Part shown: one piece after another, positions 1 to 11,070 of the stretch
How positions within the stretch are numbered: position 1 is the first letter of the stretch
Layout: the number at the start of each line of letters is the position of its first letter
Assembly: GCA_037501455.1 (NCBI GenBank)
Contig: CM074858.1
Span: forward strand, 93,098,501-93,162,500
Length of the DNA: 64,000 bases
Source of the DNA: Lantana camara
Taxonomy: Eukaryota; Streptophyta; Magnoliopsida; Lamiales; Verbenaceae
Reading direction: 5' to 3'
Made by a program: the position numbers and the translations under genes
The notes under the pieces: generated by a model
What the model was told of the DNA's origin: nothing
The model's input: the letters and a program-made list of their open reading frames with translations, nothing else
The model's database searches: none

Positions 1-915
1 AGGATGTTAATTGGATTAACGAAGGATCAAAAAATGTTGATCAAAATGGAGCATTAACATGTGGACAGCTGCCACGTGTCCAGCACACGTGACTGCTACG
101 TGTTACGCGGCGGCGTCGCTGCAACGTGTCACGCACACGTGGCTTCACGCGTGGCTCCAAATGTGTGATTTATTTCACACTTGAATTCTTTAGAATTAAT
201 TAATTAAATTATAATTAATTAATTTTGGTCTTTTAATTAATTATAAATTAATTGTTAAGACTATTTTCAAAATAATTAACCTAATAAATAATTAATTATG
301 AATTAAGTTATTTATTGAATAAACTGACCTTTGACTTTATATTAGATAAAGGTTGAAAAGTCAAACTTCCTATTGTAGGAGAGAGAAATGATCTCTTGCT
401 AGACTTGGAGAATAAGTTAGGAACTTATTTTCAATTAAAATATAATAATTAATTAGTTAATCAGTGAGCAAGAAATCAAAGTCCACTAGGTTTGGGAACC
501 CTAGGGATTTTCGAACCCCACTAGTATTTATACTAGGGGTGGTGCTTCTCATACTTTTTAGACCAACGTTCTTGAAGAGCTAATTATTTTTGAGAAAAAT
601 TAAAAGAAAAGTTTTCAAAGTAAATCCTAGCCAAACATAAGCCATAGAACTAGCATTCTCACTAGCTTGATCGTGTTCTAGGACTCATGTGGATACGCTT
701 TGGAGGATTACCTACTTTGGGATCTGATCAAAGATCGTTCGAGGGATATTCCGCGTGAAGGGTGTTTGATAGGCGGTATCAACATCACTAGAAAGCTTCA
801 ATTCCCGTGAGTTTCTTGAAATCTTCTTAAGATACGATACGAACATTGCAAGTTTTTAGATCTACTTTTGAAAAATTTTAAATATTCCGCTATGCAGACA
901 TTGTGTTTTCCAACA
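1..915 (+). repeat. Copia-type LTR, 5' part cut off by window edge
   Basis: The right edge ends in TTTTCCAACA, like the Copia LTRs at 9117-11055 and 17310-19248. The order of features also matches: a cluster of CACGTG motifs (73-78, 86-91, 136-141), AT-rich stretches of TTAATTAATT type, a short-leader region, then a 3' end ending in CCGCT and TTTTCCAACA. Sequence identity to those LTRs is low to moderate, so this is an older or different subfamily. No primer binding site follows position 915, so it is a solo LTR or a 3' LTR. The left boundary lies outside the window and the target duplication cannot be checked. Confidence 0.75.
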
Positions 916-1006
916 TAAACAAACCCCAACAAAAGAGGGACAAAAAGTATTTTGTGATAATAAGTAGGAGAAGTTGCTTAAGCTAAAGGGGGAGAGAGAT
1001 CTGAGC

Positions 1007-2772
1007 TTACTGCAGTTGACATTGGGTTGTTTTCCAGAGTCGGGCTAGCACTGTCTGCATTTCTTTCATCTCCGGGACTGATGGGGCTATCTGGTGCATG
1101 GTCACTGGAAACGGGACGTGTTCCACTTTGTCATGGTGAGATAAAAACTGGCCAAGGTTCTTTGCGATCACTTTCTGTCCACCGTTCAGTGCTGCTTGCA
1201 CTTGGTTGCGGCATTCAATAAAGCCGTGATGAAAATAATAGTTCGCAGCATAGCGACCAAGTTTTTGTTGCGCAGATTTTTACTCTTCTTCGCGACATTG
1301 GCGAAATCGTTCTTCGACTTTGGATTGTAGCGCAAATAGTTGGGTGACAGCTTGGTCGCTCTCTTTGAGGATTTGATGAAGTTTTTCTTCCGTTTTTATC
1401 AACAACTTTGTTTCTGCATGAATTTTCTCTAAAGTCAGATGTTCTTCTTATAGGTCACACAGCATTTTGGTCTTCTTGGCATTAAGGTTTTTGTAGGGTT
1501 ATGATTTTCTTGTCCGCATCGGCATTTTGATTTGCAACATTCACAAGGGAGGACAAACAAGTTACAAACTGTAACAAGGTTTTCACTTAGACTTCAATTG
1601 GACATGAGAACGTTGTTTAATTCACATATGGTCTTTACCTGGGCACCAAGCATAGTAGCTTTGTTTACACAAGTTTTCATGGACAATTCGTTCAGCATTT
1701 TAGTATGTTCCAGTGGAATGATGCCAAGCAGATACTCGTGGTGTACAGAAATTTCGTCTGCGTTTAGAACGCTAGTCTGCTTAAAGAGGGTTTTGTGTAA
1801 GTTGGGTATCAGTGGAATGTTGATAGGAGCTAAAGGTTGTGGTTCGCTGTTTGTTGTTATATGCTCTAACTCAGTGATATGAACATTGTTTTTTCTACCG
1901 AGGGAGCAGTGGTCAACGAGTGAGTTCGCTCGGTGTTTTCTGAGCCTGTTGGTTGTCCCTCCTGGTGCTCGGCGGGTGCATTTTTGGATGATTTTCGTTT
2001 CTTGTGCAGATTAGGGCGAACAACTAGGCTTTGCTGCACAATCATATGACGCATCTCTTCCAATTCTTATTCCTCTGCCAATATTGATCACATAATTAGG
2101 AAATTCTTTTGGGCATAAAACAAGGTACTAATGCATGTTATGTTATTAAAGCATACCAGAAGTTGTTAGTAGGGAATCGAAAACTGCACTCACGGAATAT
2201 CGCTTGAAGCTTCCTGGGGCACGTAGGTTAGAATATAAAAAGGGTTCTGCTCGTAATATTTTAGTTTCGTTTGAGAAGTAGTGGGACAGTTGCTGGGCAT
2301 TTGGTTTATACATATGAGGGTTACGGTTAAGTGGTTGAGTGGGAATGTCACAAGGGTTGGGCCCTTTAATGAGTACATAGTCTTCTTCCCAATGAGAGTT
2401 TTTGAAGGAATCTACATCGACTACAGAGGGTTTTGACCAGGTGGAGATAGGAAAGATAGATTTTGCAAATTTAATTTGATAGCAAGTGTCGAATAGTGGC
2501 ACCGTGGGGGTTATGCCAGTTTCATTACTTCTGGCTATGAACCCAATTAGTGACCTAATAGCGTTCAGATGGAATTGGTATAGGGGGATTGTATATGTAT
2601 GGGATAGGGTGCATAGGAAGGTTGGTATGGGAAATCTTAGACCTGCTATTAATTGGTCATACAGAAATGGAAGGTTGTCGTGATTTGGAAGACGAATACA
2701 ATTGGAATGTGCTGGAAAACGTAGGTCAAAGGTAGGGGGTATGCGGAAGAGGGAGCAAAACCCTTTTTCCAA
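1007..2772 (-). pseudogene. Relict of the Tat-type antisense three-exon gene
   Basis: Read on the minus strand, 2772-2146 encodes a 208-residue stretch that lines up with the first exon of the antisense genes of elements A and B: a YDQLIAGLRFPIP block, a region with NAIRSLIGFI, and WEEDYVLI matching WKDKFFFV in B. A donor-like GTATGC follows near 2156, and an acceptor-like GGCAG lies near 2083. The next block (2063-1866) is rich in basic residues (KKRKSSKNAP), like exon 2. The block 1440-1007 reads as a coiled coil followed by YYFHHGFIECRNQVQAAL, matching the end of exon 3. It contains internal stops. This is the plant gypsy-associated extra-ORF family. Its host element is otherwise not visible here. 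Confidence 0.65.
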
Positions 2773-3295
2773 AGGTTGCCTATTTGAGGAGGAGGGTACT
2801 GGTTGCGCTTCTAGGGTAGGAAGAAGGTTGGTATTTGATTACATCTCTTTGATTTAAATGGAGGAAACAAGGGGAAAACAAGAAAACAAAGCACTTATTT
2901 AAGATGTGAGTTTGAATTTTGAAATATGGAATAGGGAGGTAAACAAGGAGTCTATTTCAGTCACGGCAGTCGAAGCATCTATTATGATTTGAGGGGTAGG
3001 ACACGTGGTTGTTTTCGGTTCGATATGCTGCAAGTAATGATTATTTTTTTGGGGAGATGAAACGGCGGTGATGGATGTTTGCAGAAGGCCGGTAATGACT
3101 TATTATTGTTCGATGAAATGAGAGGTGTTGTTCGTGAAGATCTGTTCATAGGCTTCTTTTCCGGTTCGCTCTTATATTGCAAACTGGACTTGGGGGGGGG
3201 GGAGGAAGGAGTAGTGTTGGGGTAATCCAGGAAGGCCCACATAAGATCCCTAAGCCCACGAACTGCTCGTCCCTTGTGTTCGGGGAGATTCAGTT
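2773..3295. other. Unassigned sequence between relict gene and LTR unit
   Basis: No conserved coding signal is visible. It contains a G-tract of about 11 followed by GAGGAAGG (near 3190-3207), which resembles a polypurine tract but is not followed by a recognisable LTR start. It probably belongs to the decayed element that carried the relict antisense gene. Confidence 0.4.
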
Positions 3296-4278
3296 TGTAA
3301 CACCCCGACTCCTCGGCCGTAACGAGAGTGTTAAGTGGTATCAGAGCTATAGGTTGCAAAACCGGAGCTCTTGTGTCGTGACAGTTCGTCTAGGTTGTTC
3401 GGCTTAGGACTACGTGCTTGTTTGCATTCACTACATCACTTATGTGATTTATTTGTAATTATTTGTATTAATTGTTCACATGAACATGCACTAAAACCCC
3501 CCCACATGCATCGATATTCTCTTGGAATTGTATTTTATTTCAGGAAATCTCTTCAACAACAACAAGTATCACCAGGAAGAAGAACAAGAGAAACGGGTAT
3601 CTTTGGTCTACAAGAAGTTTAGGGATTTATGATCTTCCGAAGTGATTTGGAGATGATGATATCAAGGCCGAATTCCGAACTGATTCAAGAAAATGAAGTT
3701 GAGATTTGAAAAGTCCGGGAGGAGTCCACATGAGAAGGTTTTATTTGAAAACTTTGTTACAAGTACTTTCCATCCGAGTTCAATGATAAGAAGATTTCAA
3801 GAATTCTTAAATCTTGAAGAAAAATGGAAGAAGATGGATGATCCTATATTATAGCTTGAAAGATTGGGCATCGATAAGGATTACCCTAAAGTCCGAAATT
3901 ATTCACAAGCAAGTAGAGACGAAATTCATCCAATTTTCAAACTTCAAGAGTATATACATGGTCCGAGGATGCAAGATACGTGGTTCAAGATGGAATTCAA
4001 TCAACTCTCAAATTTTAAGATATCAATCATGCCAATAATAAGAAGACTTGATTACCAAAGGTGGATTCAATGTCTCCTCACGGGAATTGATTTAATATTC
4101 CAATTGCCGAGGCTCAGGTCACATGGAAGAGGTTGTAGGGTCTAGACCGCCTAGCATAGGGTTTGTTTTTGTTTGTCTCCCGTTCGCCATGGTTTGATGC
4201 GTGTGCTGAGTCCTTGTTTCGTTACACGTGTCGAGCTATGGTGCGGGGGATGTGGTGCCCACCCCTCTTGGTGCTACA
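3296..4278 (+). mobile_element. 983-bp LTR unit with 5-bp target duplication CAGTT
   Basis: The unit begins TGTAACACCCCGA and ends GGTGCTACA. It is flanked by CAGTT at 3291-3295 and again at 4279-4283. Its last roughly 140 bases (CCGCCTAGC onward, then TGCGGGGG and GTGCTACA) resemble the reverse complement of the left end of the solo LTR at 21191-23829, so both belong to one Gypsy LTR group. The TGTAACACCCCG start is typical of Tekay-like chromovirus LTRs. Oddly, TGGTATCAGAGC, the usual initiator-methionine tRNA primer site, lies only 40 bases inside the left edge (3336-3347). It is either an LTR that happens to hold this motif or an internally deleted element whose 5' LTR is reduced to a stub. 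I see no coding domain inside. Confidence 0.7.
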
Positions 4279-4283
4279 CAGTT

Positions 4284-5911
4284 CGAGAATAACGAACTGA
4301 ATAAGAGATAGAATGTAAGTAGGATTCGAGAGATAGTAAAGTAAACATCAAGTAATAAAGTGCTAAAGATAAGGATGAATCTAGTGTAAATCTCAGAATA
4401 AGGAGTGAAGGAGACTCTAAAAATATAGAAGCCTAGGTGGGAGAAAGGCATATACAAAAAGAGAGGGATAAGAAAGAGGAAAAGAGGCGAACGAGGGAGA
4501 AACTCATCATATATATATATATATTTTATCTATTGTGAAATCATTATATATTAGTATTGCAACAGTTTATTAAATTAGAACAAATTTTCATATTCTTTAT
4601 ATCTTTTTGGTTATTGAGTTAAAATTATGAGTTCAAAATATTTTTATTAAATACATATATAAAATCCATCAAACCGTTAATCCACCCGCTATATAACCGC
4701 ACTCACCCAACCCGAATCGTTCGATTTGAAAAAATAATTAAGTATTTACGGTTTATATTTTTACAAACCCGCATACTTCGTGTCGATTGACATTTTACTT
4801 ACAAAACCGTCCGTACCCGATCGCGCACACTCTAGAACCCATGATAAATGAAATTCCGAAAAATAGTACAAACAAAAAATAAAAAATAAAAACCAACGCT
4901 TCTGATATATGCCCTTCCCTTTTTTTGTCTTTATCATCATACATCAGTATATTTCATGTTCTTTTACATGCAGGGTAATGTTTCTATCTCTAGCTACATT
5001 GTACTTTTGGTAATTAATAATTAATCAAACCCAAGTAGTGTGAAGATGGTCCCAAGAAGATCTGCAATCTTGTTCGTGTAGCAGCAGAACCGCAATTAGA
5101 GAAGCTGATTACCACAACAAGTCAGATCATGCTTTGAATGTAATCTAATCCAATCCATATAGTTGATGATATTTCCTCACTAATAAGTTTGTGGTTTAGA
5201 ACTAAAGTTGCATGTTCCTAATTGTAATTAATCTTAAATCTTGTACGAATTCTTATCGGTCAATGAAATGTTGCTTTCAAACACCTTATCTTCATATGTT
5301 ATTCACACCCTATGTTACACGAAAAGTACAATCATACGATGCATGTTGGACATTATCGATATATGTTAAACAACTTGCCTAAAGTTGAACAATATTTTAT
5401 GTACTAGACAAGATTTCAGATAACACATAAGATTTTTTCTGTATTCTTTTCTTCTTTTGTGGTTTTCTACTGGAGATTTTTTTTTTTTTTGGAATTTGGG
5501 TAATGCAGAGATTCAATATGAGAGCAATTGTCTCAACTCAATTATAATTAATCAATTTATAATTTCAGGATTTAAACTCTAAACTTTGCAAAATAGATCT
5601 AAGGGTTAATCTTTTTTTTCACCCAAAGACATAACATAATTAAATTAGCGTTTAGGATCAATGTGAGCCACGTTGTATTGAAAGACACTCTAGATTTATT
5701 AATAAATGACGAGGAATATCTGTGTTTTGTGATACTAATTTTTGTTTAACTATGTATTATACTCGTTTTTTCAATTTTTTATCTGAACTTTTAAATATTT
5801 TGAATTATATATGTTTTTTGTAAAAATTTTTAAATTATCATCTCGGCCATTTGATGATTAAAACGAGTCTCATTTTTGCCAAAAAATTAACAACAACAGG
5901 AGAAACAATAA
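4284..5911. other. AT-rich intergenic DNA, no gene recognised
   Basis: It is AT-rich with short simple runs: an AT dinucleotide tract at about 4509-4526 and a poly-T tract at about 5469-5481. No ORF has a recognisable domain. Some of it may be the degraded interior of the CACTA transposon whose 3' end begins at about 5912. Confidence 0.5.
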
Positions 5912-6100
5912 ATGACAGATCAAATTCTACAGCAGCAGAAGCAAATGCAAGTGCAAACACAAGCACTTCCTCAATTATTATAAGCTTTACAAACTCGCAA
6001 AAGGCGTAAATGAAAAGCTACGGGCACAAGCAGAACTCCTATAGCTTACAAAGATCACGGTGACGATGATGGCGATGAAAATGTAAATAAAAATTATTAG
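5912..6100 (+). pseudogene. C-terminal remnant of a CACTA transposase
   Basis: One frame from 5912 to 6100 reads as a glutamine-rich tail (QILQQQKQMQVQTQALPQLL), then a basic patch (RKRRK), then an acidic end (HGDDDGDENVNKNY), with two internal stops. Plant CACTA transposases of the En/Spm type often end in such Q-rich then acidic tails. The stronger support is context: removing Gypsy element A (6205-31154) joins this stretch to a CACTA terminus at 31896. The call is tentative because the catalytic part of the protein is not present. Confidence 0.45.
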
Positions 6101-6204
6101 TGAATTTATGGATAGATAATTTTGTTTGGATGGATTAGTTTTATTTATTTCTAATGTTGTGGATAAATTTGGAGAATGCCCTTGAAGGATGAATGTTTGG
6201 ATAG

Positions 6205-7121
6205 TGATGGGCCAAAATACGCTCGGATTAGCACCGTACACGTGTCACGATCTGAGGGATCCGTTGATCTAACACTTGCGGTAATGGGCTTATGGGTCCA
6301 ACCCGGCCCACTCCCTGTACCTCTTCTCCAAGCAGCACTTGCGTGCCTCAGCCCAAGTCACGAGCGCGGGACCCACCTAACGGTCCCCTTGAACGCTCGC
6401 ATACTGTCCATGGGGAGGCTCCACGTCAGGAACCTTCCCCCCTGTGCCAGGGGCACCCTCGGTAGCTGCGCTCATGTGCGCCGACCTTGGCGCTCGAGCA
6501 CTCATCACTAGCGGCCCCCCGCTAGGGACCCCTCGAGCGTAAACAACGCTCGGGCTAGTACTCCAAGGTGTCTCTCTCTTCAAGGATCAGTCCCTGTAGC
6601 GTGGACTGTCCCTCCCGAAGGCATTTCATAGATACGGGAAGCATAACTAAGTTCCTACACACACTCGACGTGCGCCAACAGCCTCTGACATTGAGGTAGT
6701 GCGCACCTCGTACCTGCCGGGCTATAGGCTTTTCAGAGCCATCCCTTTCACACCCTCTCAGACCGCCAGGTGTCTAGGGCTACACTGATTTTGGTACCAC
6801 TTGGTTACTATTACCAAAATACCCGGCCCTCAACGTATAAATAAGGGAATTTCACTCACATTCCCTAAGTCATTCAAAGTCATCTTCTTCACGCAAACCA
6901 CCTGCACTGAACTAGGGTTTTTCTCCATTGCTGCATAATCCAAGCATTGCATACCTCACCATTTCACTGCACATTCATTCTTGGTGTTATCCTAGCCGGA
7001 AGAACCCACGCTTCAAAGGGAACCCAGTTCCTGAGGCTCAACGCCTGTGATGGTCTTCCCTCTCACAAACAAATCTTAAAGTGTTTGGTGTTTAAACACT
7101 TTTAAAGTTTCTGCACCATCA
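6205..7121 (+). repeat. 5' LTR of Tat element A
   Basis: It starts TGATGGGCC and ends TGCACCATCA. A TATA box (TATAAATAAG) lies at 6836-6845 and recurs at the same offset (30869-30878) in the 3' LTR. GCTCGAG-type CTCGAGCG motifs recur in the U3 part. The primer site follows directly. Confidence 0.93.
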
Positions 7122-7125
7122 TTTT

Positions 7126-7142
7126 TGGTGCCGTCTGTGGGA
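7126..7142 (+). other. Primer binding site of element A
   Basis: TGGTGCCGTCTGTGGGA lies four bases after the 5' LTR. It is the form usual for plant Tat Gypsy elements (TGGCGCCGTCTGTGG), with one base changed relative to element B, which has GGCGCC. Confidence 0.8.
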
Positions 7143-7220
7143 AACCGTCATTTTCATCTTCATCTTCATCAGATTCTTCCACTTGAGCTAGTTCAGAAGT
7201 AACACCAGTAGTCTTCAGTC

Positions 7221-9116
7221 ATGGTGACAGCGATAAGATCTGGCATATTGGACAATAGGGGTGCTCTACCACCTCTACAGGAGGAAAACGTGGAAGGCCA
7301 CACCCCTGTTGGGAGCGTGACCTCGCCAACAGTCGGAAATGGAGATGATGACCGGGAGACAGCGGCCGGAGCTCTCCCCACCGGAGGAAATGGAGCAGGA
7401 GGGTCTAGTATTGTTCCTTCCTCCGCGACGCTTATTCCGGTAGCCCCTGCCGTAAATCCCGCCACTTATCCTATGGCGATGCTGCCACCAGGGTTCATAT
7501 ATGCGCAGCCCACCATGACGCCCGAAATGATGCCGGGGGTGGTACCACTGGTCCAGCCCTACCAAGTGGGCACATTACAACTTCCCGTCTCCATGCCCAA
7601 AGAGATTCAAGGTGTGGAGATGCCGCAAATGACCTGGCAGCAGCTCCAGGCGCTCTACGCTCAGTGTGAGGCGCAGGCTGCGCAAAACGCCTGGAGCCAT
7701 TTTACTTCCACCTACTTCCCCCCGAGGGTGGTTGGCCCCTCCACTGGGGGGTCTCCCAGTCCATCCGCTCATGATGGCTCAGAATGTGCTGGGGGCCCAG
7801 CCACCGTCACCTCCATCCAGGCAAGGAGAAGCAGTTTCCTCGAGGGCTGATCCAGCACAGTTGTCCTTGGAGGAGGAGAGAGCCCCTCCCGCGAGGGGTG
7901 ATGCAGAAGAAGAAGTCCAATCCAGGGCTACCAGGAGAACTAGCAGGAGAGATGGTGGCGACCCTCAACTCGCCACTATACAAGATCAGCTCATTGGGCT
8001 CCAGAACATGGTGGAGCAGCTCTCTCGAGCGCGGTCTCAAGCCCCCCATGTTGGGGGTGAGAGGTCCAGGGCCAGAGACGCTCGCTTACCACGCTGCCAG
8101 ATCAACCAGGTCCAAGGCCAGAGACGCTCGCTTACCACGCAGCCAGATCACCCGCCGGGGAAGAGAGGAAGATTTTGAGGAGCACGATTTCGAGGGCGGG
8201 AACTACAGGCCTTTGACAGGTGGATCGCCCCTCACAGACGAGGTTCTAATGGCACGCGCGAGAAAAGGAAAAATCCCAACATCCGTCAATCGGTACGACG
8301 GAACGACTGATCCGGCTGAGCATCTGGATCATTTTGTGCACTTGATGCACCTGTACGAGCATTCCAGCCAATACTGGACCAAAGTCTTCATCACCTTGCT
8401 CATTTGGATGGCTCAGGAATGGTACAAGAAACTTCCCCCTCGCTCAATTCGAGAGTATAATGATCTGACCGACGCTTTCTTGAGCCACTTCAACTCTTTG
8501 AAGGCGCCGGCGCCCGCCGCAGCGGCCCTCTACAGCCTAGTCCAAGGGCCGAATGAGACGCTCAGGTCCTTCATGGGCAGGTTTAACAAAGAGATCCTGC
8601 TGGTGGAAAAGCCCTCAATAGATTTCTTGAGGCACGTGCTCTTTGGAGCAATCAATTTGAAAAACTACGTCAACAAGGAGTTTGTAGAGGAGGTGGCCAA
8701 GAAAAAACCACGCTCGTTGATGGAAATCACAGACATAGTTGACTCCTTCTTCACCCTCGAGGACATGTACTTGGCGAGGGATCAGAAGCTCGCAAATGCT
8801 CCTCAAACAAGTAGGGGACTGGAGGACAGAGAGCCTAAGAACCGTCACCGCAGTCCCATCGCCGATTCGAGCGCATCCCTCTCAACAGGCCCACTGCTGA
8901 GGTATACTCCATGGCGGATAAGAAGTTGTTCAAGAGGCCGCCTAAGATGATAGAAACCGAGAATCAAAAGCACTCGGGGAAGTACTGTGCTTTTCACAAG
9001 CAGAAGGGGCACGGCACAAATGAATGCCGCTAGCTTGAGAGTGAGATCCAGAGGCTTATCGGTGGGGGGCATCTCAAGGAGTTTGTGAAAATATTGGAAA
9101 GATATGATGAGCACTG
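7221..9116 (+). pseudogene. gag of Tat element A (frameshifted)
   Basis: The ATG at 7221 begins MVTAIRSG, matching MVTTRSST in element B. Coding runs through three frames. The N-terminal part lies at 7221 to about 7735. The middle part, to about 8100, is followed by a shift caused by a 46-bp tandem duplication (8062-8107 and 8108-8153). The main capsid-like domain (retrotransposon gag family; NRYDGTTDPAEHLDHF, then GPNETLRSFMGRFNKEIL) lies at about 8290-8790. After 8880 the frame shifts again and reads a zinc-knuckle-like CAFHKQKGHGTNEC at about 8989-9030, followed at once by a TAG. The gene is then interrupted by the Copia element at 9117 and its end resumes at 19254. It would package element RNA if intact; it cannot make a full protein. 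Confidence 0.85.
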
Positions 9117-10264
9117 TGTTAGGAATAGTGCCCTAGAAAGCCGATTGTATATCCGCTTTGTGCTTTTCCTTATTGTAATCACAGACAATCTTTGAATAAA
9201 ATAACGAATTGAGGCAACACTTCTTTATATGCTCTTGTTTGGTATGCGTTTACTTTAGCTGTGCATGTATGAGAACTCCCCTAATCCTGATGACTTTAGG
9301 ACTCTACCATTTAGGTGAAATGGTTCATGAAACGAGCCCTATATCACATAAGTCATGATTAGTAAAATACTCCAAGCCGATGAGTCCTACAGACAGTGGG
9401 AGTGTCAACCTGACTCCTCTAAGGCTTGCTTGTGGGATCACGCCCTTAAGAAGGACCACCTTGTTTCATGGAGGTGCAAAGTGTATAGTTGATACGTGCG
9501 TGATACATGAGGGTGCTTACTTTAATAAGTAAGTTCACTGAGGTGCCCCGTGTGAGAACATTCCTAAATGGGAAAGGAAGTTTCTATTTCAGGAAATGGA
9601 AACTTCCAGATTAGGAAATATCTCACGAGTCATTGATGTGATTAATTGATCCTTAGACTTGAGGTTCCTTGTCACTTTATGAGTTAACTCTGTAGTCTTA
9701 GGCATAAGCTTTAAAGGGTGTCGCCTTAGACAACTGATTCAAGGCTTATGCTGGGACTGCACAAGTGACTCATGAAAGTGAATGAGAATCAAGAAAGGAC
9801 CTACACTTGCATTTGCAAGGTGATCTCTTATTGTGTAAGTCATTCATATGCCATATGGAGTCCTTGGCCAAGGCAGTAGATCAAGACATCAAGAAAAGTG
9901 TTTCTTGGATTGAGATCAAATGGATATGAAATGCACTTAGCTTTAAGACCGGATTATTAGGGTTCTGATTATTCCCTTGCCCTAGATCTTGGTTGAGAGA
10001 TAGTAAGTAGGAGGATTGTATCTCACATGATTCAATGACTTAAAGGTTCTGTCGAATCCGAACATTCCAATTCAGCTAGGGGTTAAACACCTGTTGCTAG
10101 ACTATGGTCGTTTAATCTGTGGACTGATTAATTAATTAGTGAATTAATTAATTGGGGTCACTGCTAATTGAATTGAGAACCTAGAGGGTCACACACAACA
10201 ACTTGGTTACATGAGTTGAGGCTTGAAAATGATTAAACGAGTTAATCGGACCAAGAGGGTTCCA

Positions 10265-10332
10265 CATGTGTGAATTCACACGTGTGGCTCGCGTGAGTGA
10301 CACGTGTCACTGTGACACGTGTCACACACGTG
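10265..10332 (+). promoter_or_regulatory. G-box cluster in Copia LTR U3
   Basis: CACGTG occurs at 10279-10284, 10301-10306, 10316-10321 and 10327-10332. A fifth site at 10265-10270 reads CATGTG, while its partner in the 3' LTR (18458-18463) is CACGTG. Several are embedded in the longer palindrome GTGACACGTGTCAC. The G-box is the known binding site of plant bZIP and bHLH factors, used in ABA, light and stress responses. The cluster sits about 330-400 bp upstream of the TATA box. Regulation by such factors is inferred, not shown. Confidence 0.6.
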
Positions 10333-10661
10333 TGATAATATATATATGTTAAATAATTAATTGGTTAATTATTTAATAGACTTTGGTTTAATTTTGAATT
10401 AAAAAGAAAGTCTAATTTTGGAGAAAATAATCTAGTTAATTAATTATGAATTAATTAATTAGATAAAATAAGTTATTTATTTTATAATAAATAAAGTATA
10501 AAATTATCCAAAAATAGTTTGGATATTTTTTAAGCTCTCTTCAAAGTTGACTAGAATTAGAATTCAAAGTCAAGGTTGAAAATACTTGATCCTCAAGTAA
10601 TAGGAGAGAGGGACCAAAATCCTAGCCCATAAAGGACTAGGAATTTCGGCACCCCCTTGCC

Positions 10662-10688
10662 TATATATAGGGGAGCTCGAGCTCCCCT
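10662..10688 (+). promoter_or_regulatory. Copia LTR TATA box and adjoining palindrome
   Basis: TATATATAG at 10662-10670 is the core promoter candidate. It runs straight into a perfect 20-bp palindrome at 10669-10688 (first half AGGGGAGCTC). The same block is at 18855-18881 in the 3' LTR. With a TATA box at about -30, the palindrome would lie just upstream of the start site. Confidence 0.65.
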
Positions 10689-11057
10689 TTAGAGCTAATA
10701 GACAATTCTTGGTTCATGTGTTGAACACCTTCCTTTCTCCAAGATTAAATTAAACCCTAGGTTAAGCCTAAACACTAACTAGAGAACTAGCATCCTTACT
10801 AGTTAGATTGTGATCAAGTTGGTGGACTTTCTCTAGAGACTTCAAGTTAGAAGTTTGAAGATTCGAGCTTTACCAAGGAGAGGGGATCAAGCCGCGTGAA
10901 GAGCGTTCTTGGGTGGCTTGAAACGCTTCAAGAAAGAATAAAAGAAAAGTAAGTTTTCTATCTTTACGAATTTGGTTACACGATTGCGAGTTCAAGGTCC
11001 TTTTGTTGGGAAAATTTTTTAAATTCCGCTGCTTTCTGATTCGTATTTTCCAACAAG

Positions 11058-11070
11058 TGGTATCAGAGCC
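11058..11070 (+). other. Primer binding site of the Copia element
   Basis: TGGTATCAGAGCC begins two bases after the LTR end and is complementary to the 3' end of plant initiator-methionine tRNA, the usual primer for Copia elements. Confidence 0.9.

Larger units (their letters stand above)
9117..11055 (+). repeat. 5' LTR of the nested Copia element
   Basis: 1939 bp. It contains a run of G-boxes (10265-10332), a TATA box at 10662-10670, and a perfect 20-bp palindrome just after it. It ends TTTTCCAACA and is followed by AG and the primer site. Confidence 0.96.

Noticed and set aside
3186..3210. Polypurine tract and LTR of the element that carried the relict antisense gene
   Set aside because: The G-rich run is suggestive but no LTR start or matching partner follows.
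3814..4145. ORFs of 74 and 93 residues inside the 983-bp LTR unit
   Set aside because: No match to gag or other families that I can see, overlapping frames, inside a likely LTR. Not called as genes.
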